DNA of 10,114 nucleotides from an uncultured Treponema sp. (GCA_934699065.1 CAKUWD010000104.1:1-10114); one strand, 5' to 3'; counted from the stretch's first letter, positions 1 to 5,529 are shown. Notes: generated by a model not told the origin, from the sequence alone. A program made the numbers and translations.

Positions 1-560
1 ACGTCATCATCAATCAGCGGCTTTGGACGAGGGGCAATGTAAAAGCGGTTAGAAAGAGATGCTGAAACAAGTTCAGCATGACGAGTGACGTCAGTATGAC
101 GTGTGTCGTCAGAATGACTTATGGAGTCTGTGATATCACCGTCACCCCGAACTTGTTTCGGGATCTCATGTTGATCATTAGTAATTTCCGGTGTAATTTT
201 TTCCAGCAATTTATCAAAGGATTTATACAGAAAATCATCATTTGAATTCTGCCCAACCAGTCTCCTTATCAGCTTCAGATAAAGAATTTCATCATCACTG
301 AAACCTTCTGCCGGCAGCTTGAAAGGTTTTGCATAATACCAGCCATGCAGTTTTTTATCATAAGCAAGCGGTGCTCCAAGCTCGTTTTTCATATAACGAA
401 AGTCCCGGCGCAAAGAACTTTCAGAAAGAAGTGAATCACGCAGCTCTGTTCTTAAATAATCAAGAATTTTTTCAAAAGGAATAACCTCACCATCAGCAAA
501 AAGCCTGTCGATGAGTCGGAATCTTTCCAGCTGTGTGTGCGTAGTTTTATGTCCAGCCAT
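1..560 (-). CDS. WYL-domain transcriptional regulator (YafY-like), N-terminal part; C-terminus lies outside the window
   Basis: Reading from ATG at 560, about 186 codons remain open to the window edge. Residues 8-65 form a DeoR/HTH_11-like winged helix (LERFRLIDRLF, then SLRRDFRYMKNEL). A helical stretch with FSDDEILYLKLIRRL at 87-101 follows, as in YafY-type proteins. Around 172-187 the sequence RFYIAPRPKPLIDDDV matches the usual entry into a WYL ligand-sensing domain, which would lie beyond the edge. Such proteins are cytoplasmic DNA-binding regulators that sense nucleotides, nucleic acids or other ligands; the target is unknown here. Residues about 132-167 are encoded by palindromic repeats inserted in the linker between the helical region and the WYL domain, without breaking the frame. 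There is no Shine-Dalgarno sequence, and TATAAT ends 6 nt before the ATG. The WYL assignment rests on the N-terminal half only. Confidence 0.8.
   Translation of the reverse strand, partial: MAGHKTTHTQLERFRLIDRLFADGEVIPFEKILDYLRTELRDSLLSESSLRRDFRYMKNELGAPLAYDKKLHGWYYAKPFKLPAEGFSDDEILYLKLIRRLVGQNSNDDFLYKSFDKLLEKITPEITNDQHEIPKQVRGDGDITDSISHSDDTRHTDVTRHAELVSASLSNRFYIAPRPKPLIDDD
60..162. repeat. Two in-gene palindromes plus an 18-bp tandem repeat inside the WYL regulator
   Basis: Hairpin 1 (60-78) has arms TGCTGAA/TTCAGCA around ACAAG. Hairpin 2 (146-162) has arms CCCGAA/TTCGGG around CTTGT. Between them, three units begin TCAGCATGAC (73), TCAGTATGAC (91) and TCAGAATGAC (109), an exact 18-bp period. 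In the protein the repeats encode EIPKQVRGDG (132-141), then HSDDTR, HTDVTR and HAELVS (149-166). The two hairpins carry the same pentanucleotide core in opposite orientation. This resembles dispersed palindromic elements known to sit inside genes in some bacteria, such as the Rickettsia palindromic elements; membership in a named family is not established. Confidence 0.85.
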
Positions 561-566
561 AATTTT

Positions 567-575
567 ATTATAACA
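567..575 (-). promoter_or_regulatory. Extended -10 promoter of the WYL regulator gene, predicted leaderless
   Basis: On the minus strand TGT-TATAAT (575-567) is a perfect -10 hexamer with the extended TG motif. Only six bases separate it from the ATG at 560, so transcription would start at or next to the start codon. No good -35 hexamer is present at 16-18 bp spacing, which the TG extension could offset. No Shine-Dalgarno sequence is visible. Confidence 0.55.
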
Positions 576-594
576 CAGTTTTTATAAAACCAGA

Positions 595-1176
595 TTAATC
601 ACTAAGTTCTTTTTTATGGCGCAAAGTATACCAGATAATTCCTGTACACCAGAAAAAAGTTGCAATAAAATTAAAGAAAATCGCCATACGTAGGGACGGC
701 ACATAAAGCATGGCAAGGAAATAGCCCGCAAAGCCTGCAATGCTTCCGGTCATATCTATGAGGTTATCATAAGAAGCCCGATCTTCGCTCTTTTTGAAAA
801 ACCAGGCTTTTGCACCTTCAAAAATCTTGTCGCTGATTCCACCAAAGAAAATGTACATTCCCATGCTGATCACCCAGAAAATGAACATATTGAGCGTTGC
901 TTCGGAGTAGATGAAATATAAAATGCTTGCCACAGCCTGAAGTGCAAAAAATGGCAACATCAAAGGGAGCAGTCTTTTGTTCCACTTAGACCACATAAAA
1001 CCAAGCAGAACTCCCCCGCCCCAGCCAATTATACTTTGCAGGGAAATAAGGCGTGGAGACAAAATTGCATAAACTTCTTTATTGATTACTGCAGCAGAAA
1101 GTCCGGTGAATAAATAATAAAAGCCATCTGCAAGCAGCAGCGGCCAGTATTTTTTGGAATCTGATATTAAGGACAT
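595..1176 (-). CDS. Six-helix integral membrane protein resembling half of an MFS transporter
   Basis: This 193-residue protein is dominated by six hydrophobic segments, at about 11-31, 45-62, 69-90, 96-113, 141-159 and 163-185. The loop GFMWSKWNKRLLP after helix 2 resembles MFS motif A, and the six-helix length equals one half of a normal 12-helix carrier. It could be a half-size carrier that dimerises, a truncated transporter, or an unrelated membrane protein; the substrate cannot be told. The frame stays open upstream to about 1272, but that extension runs through a palindromic repeat and the metQ terminator, so I choose the ATG at 1176. That start has no Shine-Dalgarno sequence but has a -10 hexamer six bases before it. 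The gene ends 34 bp before the WYL regulator, in the same direction. Confidence 0.65.
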   Translation of the reverse strand: MSLISDSKKYWPLLLADGFYYLFTGLSAAVINKEVYAILSPRLISLQSIIGWGGGVLLGFMWSKWNKRLLPLMLPFFALQAVASILYFIYSEATLNMFIFWVISMGMYIFFGGISDKIFEGAKAWFFKKSEDRASYDNLIDMTGSIAGFAGYFLAMLYVPSLRMAIFFNFIATFFWCTGIIWYTLRHKKELSD

Positions 1177-1182
1177 ACTGAT

Positions 1183-1211
1183 ATGATAGAAAAAAGAAAG
1201 CCCTGTGGCAA
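1183..1211 (-). promoter_or_regulatory. Promoter of the half-MFS gene overlapping the metQ terminator
   Basis: On the minus strand TTGCCA (1211-1206) and TATCAT (1188-1183) are separated by exactly 17 bp, and each matches the consensus at five of six bases. The -10 ends six bases before the ATG at 1176, predicting a leaderless mRNA. The -35 lies in the loop and 3' arm of the metQ terminator, and the spacer is largely its T-rich tail. Confidence 0.5.
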
Positions 1212-1232
1212 GACTGAATCTGTTCACAGGGC
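1186..1232 (-). terminator. Rho-independent terminator of metQ
   Basis: An eight-base-pair perfect stem, GCCCTGTG (1232-1225 on the minus strand) with CACAGGGC (1207-1200), encloses a 17-nt loop. It is followed by the tract TTTCTTTTTTCT. It lies about 50 bp past the metQ stop codon, beyond a separate palindromic repeat. Confidence 0.8.
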
Positions 1233-1241
1233 ATTTACGCT

Positions 1242-1277
1242 GGTGGTTTCGATACACCCTTCGGGCACTCAACCACC
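1242..1277 (-). repeat. Palindromic repeat, long form with inner hairpin (copy 1)
   Basis: Outer arms GGTGGTT/AACCACC bracket a core containing an inner CCC-GAA-GGG mini-hairpin. Read on the minus strand, the flanks match the copies at 7030-7067 and 7082-7108: GGTGGTTGAG on one side and TCGAAACCACC on the other. It sits six bases after the metQ stop, before the metQ terminator. Confidence 0.85.
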
Positions 1278-1283
1278 GTATAA

Positions 1284-2084
1284 TTAGAATACTACAACAA
1301 CTTCACCATTTGGATATTTGTTTGCAACAAAATCTTTTACTTTCTGACTTCTCAATGCATTAGCAACAGCCTTAATTCCTTCATCGTTCTGGCGGCCATC
1401 TTTTACAGTAAGAATGTTTACATATGGAGAATCAGCACCTTCTACAACAAGACCATCTTTTGAAGCAGTAAGTCCTGCAGGAATTGCATAGTTTCCATTA
1501 ATTACAGCAGCATCAACATCACTCAAAACACGTGGCAAAGATGCAGCTTCAATTTCCTGGAACTTCAATTTCTTTGAATTGCTTGTAATATCAGTTGTCA
1601 TTGCTGTAAGACCAGCAGAAGAATCAAGAGTAATCAAACCTGCAGACTGCAAAAGCAAAAGTGCACGACCTTCATTTGTAGGGTCATTTGGAATTGCAAT
1701 TGTTGCTCCATCAGGAAGATCATTGAGAGAGTTGTATTTCTTTGAATACAATGCAAGTGGTTCAACGTGAATTCCTGCAACGTTTACAAGATGATATCCA
1801 CGTTCTACATTGAAAGAATCCATATAAGGAATGTGCTGGAAGAAGTTTGCATCAATTTCTCCAGATTCAACAGCTTCATTAGGTGTTACATAATCAGTAA
1901 ACTCACGAACCTTGAGAGTATATCCCTGTTTTGCCAGATCATCTACAATAAGATTGAGCATTTCAGCATGTGGCTCTGGAGTAGCTCCAACAGTAATAAC
2001 CTTAGCCTTTTTTCCATTACAACCAGTCAGAAAAAGTGTTGTAGTTGCAAGAACAGCAGCAGTAATTGCAATGATTTTTTTCAT
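1284..2084 (-). CDS. metQ: MetQ-type (NlpA family) substrate-binding lipoprotein of a methionine ABC transporter
   Basis: This 266-residue protein has a lipoprotein signal: positively charged MKK, a hydrophobic stretch, and the lipobox LTGC with Cys22 as the lipidated residue. The mature region carries typical NlpA/MetQ sequence: ITVGATPEPHAEMLN near 30-44, FFQHIPYMD near 81-89, and TIAIPNDPTNEGRALLLLQ near 127-145. In this family the lipoprotein captures D- or L-methionine, or sometimes other small ligands, and delivers it to the MetNI permease. No metN or metI lies nearby, so it is an orphan here and must pair with a transporter encoded elsewhere. AGGAGA stands seven bases before the ATG. 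The ligand is inferred from family, not read from the sequence. Confidence 0.92.
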   Translation of the reverse strand: MKKIIAITAAVLATTTLFLTGCNGKKAKVITVGATPEPHAEMLNLIVDDLAKQGYTLKVREFTDYVTPNEAVESGEIDANFFQHIPYMDSFNVERGYHLVNVAGIHVEPLALYSKKYNSLNDLPDGATIAIPNDPTNEGRALLLLQSAGLITLDSSAGLTAMTTDITSNSKKLKFQEIEAASLPRVLSDVDAAVINGNYAIPAGLTASKDGLVVEGADSPYVNILTVKDGRQNDEGIKAVANALRSQKVKDFVANKYPNGEVVVVF

Positions 2085-2112
2085 ATTAAGTTCTCCTTGT
2101 GTTGTTTAATAT

Positions 2113-2148
2113 ACCTATAGGTTTACTAGGTTATTAAATAAATGTCAA
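2113..2148 (-). promoter_or_regulatory. metQ upstream control region: TTGACA box and ACCTATAGGT dyad
   Basis: A perfect 10-bp palindrome ACCTATAGGT (2113-2122) is followed by ACTAGGT, so half-sites ACCTA and TAGGT also form a wider dyad over 2113-2131. On the minus strand TTGACA at 2148-2143 could be a -35 element. No good -10 lies at 17 bp (TAAACC); TATATT just before the dyad is too far from this TTGACA. The dyad lies about 30-45 bp before the metQ ATG, where a repressor could block transcription. I did not recognise a SAM riboswitch or T-box in this leader. Confidence 0.4.
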
Positions 2149-2464
2149 TATAGTTTTGAAAAAAATATCGAAATCTTACAAGTTTGATGTACTTCCGCAG
2201 GAGTTGAACCCAAACTGCGGGGATGATGCAGTTTGGGTTCCTCTTCTGCTCGCGTACATCAAACTTGCATTCACGTAATATTTCAAAACTATATTGATAT
2301 TAATTTAAATTTCTGGTCGTTTTCGCTCGCGTGGATTTATTTTTCAAAATCAACGTAATTAAAAACTATATTGACTTTTATTTAATTGGGTTTCTCTCCT
2401 GCTCGCGTACATCAAACTTGCATTCACGAAATGTTCCAAAACTATATTGATTTTTATTTAATTG
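2143..2464. repeat. Intergenic repeat block with nested inverted and direct repeats
   Basis: No gene is visible here. The left half is a nested palindrome: 2145-2160 pairs perfectly with 2282-2297 (16 bp), 2179-2192 with 2254-2267 (14 bp), and 2207-2218 with 2228-2239 (12 bp, arms AACCCAAACTGC/GCAGTTTGGGTT, 9-nt loop). A 30-bp stretch at 2246-2275 recurs exactly at 2399-2428. A more diverged middle unit near 2325-2385 keeps GCTCGCGT and AAAACTATATTGA. The right-hand unit (2409-2461) is also an imperfect inverted copy of the left end (2132-2192), so the block has terminal inverted repeats like a MITE. No transposase or clear target duplication was found. Confidence 0.75.
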
Positions 2465-2520
2465 TACACAATTTACTTGACAAATACGGCATAAATGATT
2501 ATATTTAGATTGTACACAAT
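2460..2520 (+). promoter_or_regulatory. trxA promoter flanked by twin operator-like dyads
   Basis: TTGACA (2477-2482), a 17-bp spacer and TATATT (2500-2505) make a near-consensus sigma-70-type promoter. ATTGTACACAAT occurs twice, at 2461-2472 just before the -35 and at 2509-2520 over the predicted transcription start, 48 bp apart centre to centre. The first copy extends to a perfect 6-2-6 dyad, AATTGT-AC-ACAATT (2460-2473). This placement fits repression by a dimeric regulator binding both sites. I do not recognise the box. Confidence 0.75.
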
Positions 2521-2562
2521 GAATATAAGTTAAAACAGATATTCATTCAGGAGGTAAACATT

Positions 2563-2871
2563 ATGGCAGAATTAAATATCACAAGCGCAAATTTTAAGAG
2601 TGAAGTATTGGAATCGGACAAACCGGTTATCGTAGATTTCTGGGCAACCTGGTGTGGTCCTTGCCGTATGCTGGGACCTGTAATCAGTGAGATTGCAGAA
2701 GAAAATCCTGATATTAAAGTATGCAAAGTAAACGTAGATGATGAACCAGATCTGGCACAGCAATACGGAGTTATGAGCATTCCTTTTGTAGTAAGCTTTA
2801 AAGGTGGACAGCTCCACAAATCATCAGTTGGTGTTCAGCCAAAAGAAGCAATTCTCTCTTTATTAGACTAA
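2563..2871 (+). CDS. trxA: Thioredoxin
   Basis: This 102-residue protein is a standard single-domain cytoplasmic thioredoxin, which reduces protein disulfides using electrons from thioredoxin reductase. It has VDFWATWCGPC with the redox pair Cys31 and Cys34 (WCGPC at 30-34), the buried Asp25, and the cis-proline loop MSIP at 71-74. The residue after the cis-proline is Phe75 where Thr is usual, a modest change beside the substrate groove. Cys54 is an extra cysteine. A strong AGGAGGT (2549-2555) fixes the start. It is a single-gene unit with its own promoter and a terminator just after the stop. Thioredoxin reductase is not in the window. Confidence 0.96.
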   Translation: MAELNITSANFKSEVLESDKPVIVDFWATWCGPCRMLGPVISEIAEENPDIKVCKVNVDDEPDLAQQYGVMSIPFVVSFKGGQLHKSSVGVQPKEAILSLLD

Positions 2872-2878
2872 ATAGTCT

Positions 2879-2913
2879 TTGCCGGTAGTTTTTATGCCGG
2901 CAATACTTTTTTT
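2879..2913 (+). terminator. Rho-independent terminator of trxA
   Basis: The stem TTGCCGG (2879-2885) with CCGGCAA (2897-2903) is followed by TAC and seven T's (2907-2913). It begins seven bases after the trxA stop and overlaps the end of the convergent diguanylate cyclase gene. Confidence 0.85.
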
Positions 2914-4046
2914 CCGCGGCGCAGTTTTGCTTCATACAATTTTTCATCTGCCGCCGCTATAAATGCCTGCATATTTTTATAACTCTTATCATATTTTACA
3001 TATCCAAAACTGAAAGAAAGATCATACACGATTCCATCTCTTACACATTCAGCTATCAAAGCCTGTCTAACATCACTACAAAGCCTTTCCGCTTCTTCCT
3101 CATGATTAAGTTCAGCAATAATAATAAACTCATCTCCACCAAAACGACCAATAAAGTTTTTACTATTTTCATTTGCATTTCTTAAAGCATTAGCACAGCG
3201 AACAATTGCCATATCACCTTCAACATGTCCGTAAGAATCATTAATCTTCTTGAATTTGTTTACATCAAGCATAAAAACATACAGCCGGCTTTTATCCCCT
3301 TCACTCTTCATTCTGGCATTTAAATATCTCATCAACTGATTTCTATTATTCAGACCGGTAAGAGTATCTACCGAAATCAAGAGATTCTGCAAATCAATAT
3401 AAACAAAAAGAAAGGCAAGAGTAACTCCAATACTTACAGTTGGAATACTTGGTATTAGAATCTGAATAATACCTATAATTAAAGGAAAAAGAAGGAACAT
3501 AGAAAGAATTCTATATTCTTTTGCCTTAAGAAAAACCTTACATCGGAGTGATTTAATAAAAGCATGAACAGAAGTGACAACCGTATATAAATGACACATT
3601 GCAACATGAATCAAAACGTAAGGTCCACGATGGTAAACATTATTGTCATCTATATAAAAGAAAGAACCATGATATATAGAAGCAATTACTCCGATCATAA
3701 CTATTATTACAGGTATTGTAGCAACATACTTAATATATTTTGATTTAATAAATTTTGTATCCAAGGCTGTTTCAACATAACAAAGCCAGTAATAGCCCAT
3801 CATGACAGAAGAAAGTTCATAAAGTGCATTTGTCAAAAAATTAGCGGCAGGTGGCTCTGGAATAAAACCACCCTCAATCAGTCCCCAGTTTACATCGCAT
3901 AAAAAAGAAATTATTCCGGCAATTATTGCCCTCATATAATAACGCTGCTTTGTCTGCCTGTCGTAATTCTTAAAAAGACTGTAGAGAAGAATCCCCATTA
4001 TTACAGCACAAAAGGAATCTATTTCAATAATCCAGACAAAATCCAT
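2892..4046 (-). CDS. Membrane-anchored diguanylate cyclase (GGDEF protein)
   Basis: The 384-residue protein has about seven membrane-spanning segments in residues 8-222, a domain I do not recognise and which may sense a signal. A GGDEF domain (about 224-382) follows, making cyclic di-GMP from two GTP at the inner membrane face. The catalytic domain looks intact: DTLTGLNNR at 227-235, FMLDVNKFKKIND with the metal ligand Asp261 and substrate-contacting Asp270, the signature RFGGDEF with GGDEF at 303-307, and FSFGYV at 345-350. The RxxD inhibitory site expected five residues before GGDEF reads NSKN, so product feedback inhibition is probably absent. No EAL or HD-GYP domain is attached. The gene converges on trxA; its last codons share DNA with the trxA terminator. 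Only a weak GGGG precedes the ATG. Confidence 0.93.
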   Translation of the reverse strand: MDFVWIIEIDSFCAVIMGILLYSLFKNYDRQTKQRYYMRAIIAGIISFLCDVNWGLIEGGFIPEPPAANFLTNALYELSSVMMGYYWLCYVETALDTKFIKSKYIKYVATIPVIIVMIGVIASIYHGSFFYIDDNNVYHRGPYVLIHVAMCHLYTVVTSVHAFIKSLRCKVFLKAKEYRILSMFLLFPLIIGIIQILIPSIPTVSIGVTLAFLFVYIDLQNLLISVDTLTGLNNRNQLMRYLNARMKSEGDKSRLYVFMLDVNKFKKINDSYGHVEGDMAIVRCANALRNANENSKNFIGRFGGDEFIIIAELNHEEEAERLCSDVRQALIAECVRDGIVYDLSFSFGYVKYDKSYKNMQAFIAAADEKLYEAKLRRGKKVLPA

Positions 4047-4115
4047 AAACTACCCCATAAATCCAAGATTATTATTTTATTATTCTACCACGATTTTTTA
4101 TTTAAGAAAACAAAT

Positions 4116-4145
4116 AAAAAAAAGCTCCCGAAATCATCAGGAGCT
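4116..4145 (-). terminator. Rho-independent terminator after the gap fragment
   Basis: On the minus strand AGCTCC and GGAGCT (4145-4140 with 4128-4123) form a six-base-pair stem with an 11-nt loop, followed by eight T's. The bases before it, GATACAAA, also precede the terminator of the intact gap gene, suggesting the terminator was duplicated with the gene end. Confidence 0.75.
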
Positions 4146-4177
4146 CTTTGTATCTCATAGAATACTATAAATTAATT

Positions 4178-4314
4178 AGCTGTTCTCGCTGAAGTACTTA
4201 ATAGTACGTACCCCTTCGCGCAGGGGCGCTCGGCATTTTCGGCGGTTGCTGCGTCACTCGCAACCTTTTTACCGAAAATGTCTGAGATGTGTAGCTGTTT
4301 TCATTATCATACCA
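4178..4314 (-). pseudogene. Broken second copy of the gap 3' end
   Basis: Positions 4178-4212 match 4459-4493 of gap with one difference, and 4281-4314 match 4495-4528 exactly. Together they duplicate the last 23 codons of GAPDH, from the WYDNENSYTSQ region to the end. The copy would end SENS then TAA instead of SENC then TAG. A net 67-bp insertion at 4213-4280 separates the halves and shifts the frame, so it cannot encode the normal tail. No upstream gap sequence accompanies it. It could be the remnant of a tandem gap gene, or a gene-end duplication left by integration and loss of a mobile element. Confidence 0.85.
4213..4280. repeat. GC-rich palindromic insertion inside the gap fragment
   Basis: The inserted DNA contains CATTTTCGG (4234-4242) paired with CCGAAAATG (4272-4280), and inside it GGTTGC (4244-4249) paired with GCAACC (4260-4265). 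A third small hairpin, CCCCT/AGGGG (4211-4226), lies at its edge. It is markedly richer in GC than the flanking genes and codes for nothing obvious. It looks like a dispersed palindromic repeat unit, but other copies cannot be sought from this window alone. Confidence 0.75.
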
Positions 4315-4399
4315 TGCGGCGATGCTGGCAGAGCCGCACGGAGCGATTTTGCACAGCAAAATTGCGACAGTAGGATAAAATGATAATGAAAACAGCTAC
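4291..4399. repeat. Fold-back: 20-bp inverted copy of gap sequence around two further hairpins
   Basis: Positions 4291-4310 (within the gap fragment) and 4380-4399 are perfect 20-bp inverted repeats; the same 20 bases occur in the intact gene at 4505-4524. Between the arms are TGCGGC/GCCGCA (4315-4320 with 4333-4338) and a ten-base-pair stem with a three-base loop (4343-4352 with 4356-4365, one G-T pair). The whole 109 bp could form a branched cruciform. The interior is noncoding. Confidence 0.85.
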
Positions 4400-4405
4400 G
4401 GATAT

Positions 4406-4437
4406 AAAAAAAGGACTCCACATGGAGCCCTTTTTTT
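4406..4437. terminator. Bidirectional-looking terminator after gap
   Basis: GGACTCC (4413-4419) pairs with GGAGCCC (4424-4430), with one mismatch and a four-base loop. Seven A's lie on one side and seven T's on the other, so it could stop transcripts from either direction. For gap, on the minus strand, it stands about 20 bp past the stop codon. Confidence 0.85.
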
Positions 4438-4456
4438 GTATCAGTATAACTGAAAA

Positions 4457-5491
4457 CTAGCAGTTCTCGCTGAAGTACTTAATAGTACGTACCATCTGAG
4501 ATGTGTAGCTGTTTTCATTATCATACCAAGAAACAACTTCTACCTGATATGTATCGTCATCAATCTTAGATACCATAGTCTGAGTAGCATCGAAGAGTGA
4601 ACCATAGCGCATACCGATGATATCGCTAGATACGATTTCGTCTTCGTTGTATCCGAAAGATTCTGTAGCAGCAGCCTTCATAGCAGCGTTGATAGATTCC
4701 TTAGTGATGTCCTTACCCTTAACTACAGCGAAAAGAAGAGTTGTAGATCCTGTAGGTGTTGGAACACGCTGAGCAGAACCAATCAATTTTCCGTTCAATT
4801 CAGGAATTACAAGACCGATAGCCTTAGCAGCACCTGTTGAGTTTGGAACGATGTTCTGAGCTCCGGCACGTGAACGGCGGAGGTCACCCTTGCGCTGTGG
4901 ACCATCAAGAATCATCTGATCACCAGTGTAAGCGTGGATTGTAGACATGATACCAGACTGGATTGGGTATGCATCATTAAGAGCCTTAGCCATAGGAGCG
5001 AGACAGTTAGTTGTACAAGAAGCTGCAGAAATGATGTTGTCGTTCTTTGTCAAAGTTTTGTGGTTTACATTGTAAACGATTGTTGGAAGGTCGTTTCCAG
5101 CAGGAGCTGAAATTACTACCTTGCGGGCACCAGCAGTGATGTGAGCCTGAGCCTTATCCTTAGATGTGTAGAAACCTGTACACTCGAGAACAACGTCTAC
5201 CTTGTTAGCTGCCCATGGACAGTTAGCAGCGTCTTTCTCTGCATAAATCTTGATTTCTTTTCCGTCTACGATGATAGAATCATCAGTAGCAGATACTGTG
5301 TGCTTTCCTTCACCAATCTTACCACAGAAACCACCCTGTGCTGTATCATACTTCAAAAGGTGAGCAAGCATTTTTGGGCTTGTCAAATCGTTGATTGCAA
5401 CTACTTCATATCCTTTTGCGTCAAACATCTGACGGAAAGCCAAACGACCGATACGGCCGAAACCATTAATAGCAACTCTTACATCTGCCAT
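4457..5491 (-). CDS. gap: Glyceraldehyde-3-phosphate dehydrogenase, type I, NAD-dependent
   Basis: This 344-residue enzyme oxidises glyceraldehyde 3-phosphate to 1,3-bisphosphoglycerate in glycolysis, in the cytoplasm. The N-terminal INGFGRIGRLAFR (8-20) is the Rossmann NAD-binding motif, and Asp35 in NDLTS favours NAD over NADP. The active-site segment SAASCTTNCLAPM (155-167) holds catalytic Cys159, with His186 in STIHAYTGDQ as the base. RRSRAGAQNIVPNSTGAA (205-222) and the C-terminal WYDNENSYTSQMV are also typical. Length is slightly above the usual 330-340. AGGAGA six bases before the ATG and TGG-TATAAA upstream support the start. The gene appears single with its own terminator; its last 23 codons are duplicated downstream at 4178-4314. 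Confidence 0.98.
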   Translation of the reverse strand: MADVRVAINGFGRIGRLAFRQMFDAKGYEVVAINDLTSPKMLAHLLKYDTAQGGFCGKIGEGKHTVSATDDSIIVDGKEIKIYAEKDAANCPWAANKVDVVLECTGFYTSKDKAQAHITAGARKVVISAPAGNDLPTIVYNVNHKTLTKNDNIISAASCTTNCLAPMAKALNDAYPIQSGIMSTIHAYTGDQMILDGPQRKGDLRRSRAGAQNIVPNSTGAAKAIGLVIPELNGKLIGSAQRVPTPTGSTTLLFAVVKGKDITKESINAAMKAAATESFGYNEDEIVSSDIIGMRYGSLFDATQTMVSKIDDDTYQVEVVSWYDNENSYTSQMVRTIKYFSENC

Positions 5492-5520
5492 TTTATATCT
5501 CCTAAAAATTAGATTAAGAT

Positions 5521-5529
5521 TTTATACCA
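5521..5529 (-). promoter_or_regulatory. Probable gap promoter, extended -10
   Basis: On the minus strand TGG-TATAAA (5529-5521) is an extended -10 with no clear -35 at normal spacing. It predicts a leader of roughly 20-25 nt containing AGGAGA at 5503-5498. It shares the 125-bp divergent spacer with the promoter of the LuxR-type gene. Confidence 0.45.

Noticed and set aside
1177..1272. N-terminal extension of the half-MFS protein
   Set aside because: The extra 32 codons come from the palindromic repeat and metQ terminator, begin with TTG and look non-membrane and non-conserved.
1579..2120. Plus-strand open frames opposite metQ
   Set aside because: They are shadows of metQ codons without promoter, ribosome site or recognisable protein sequence.
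2085..2142. SAM riboswitch or T-box in front of metQ
   Set aside because: The leader is short and lacks recognisable conserved riboswitch elements or a terminator/antiterminator pair; only dyads were found.
2190..2245. A possible tRNA on the minus strand, because GGGTTCAACTCC resembles a T-arm
   Set aside because: The supposed T-stem does not pair, there is no acceptor or anticodon stem, and the segment is better explained by the 12-bp hairpin of the repeat block.
2246..2460. CRISPR-like array
   Set aside because: Only two exact 30-bp copies exist, the third unit is heavily diverged, the spacers are not unique sequence, and no cas genes are nearby.
4213..4400. Integron attC site
   Set aside because: The segment is palindromic, but I do not see the core-site sequences expected of attC, and no integrase is in the window.
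4178..4400. Template repeat of a diversity-generating retroelement
   Set aside because: The copy lacks adenine-biased substitutions, and no reverse transcriptase is present.
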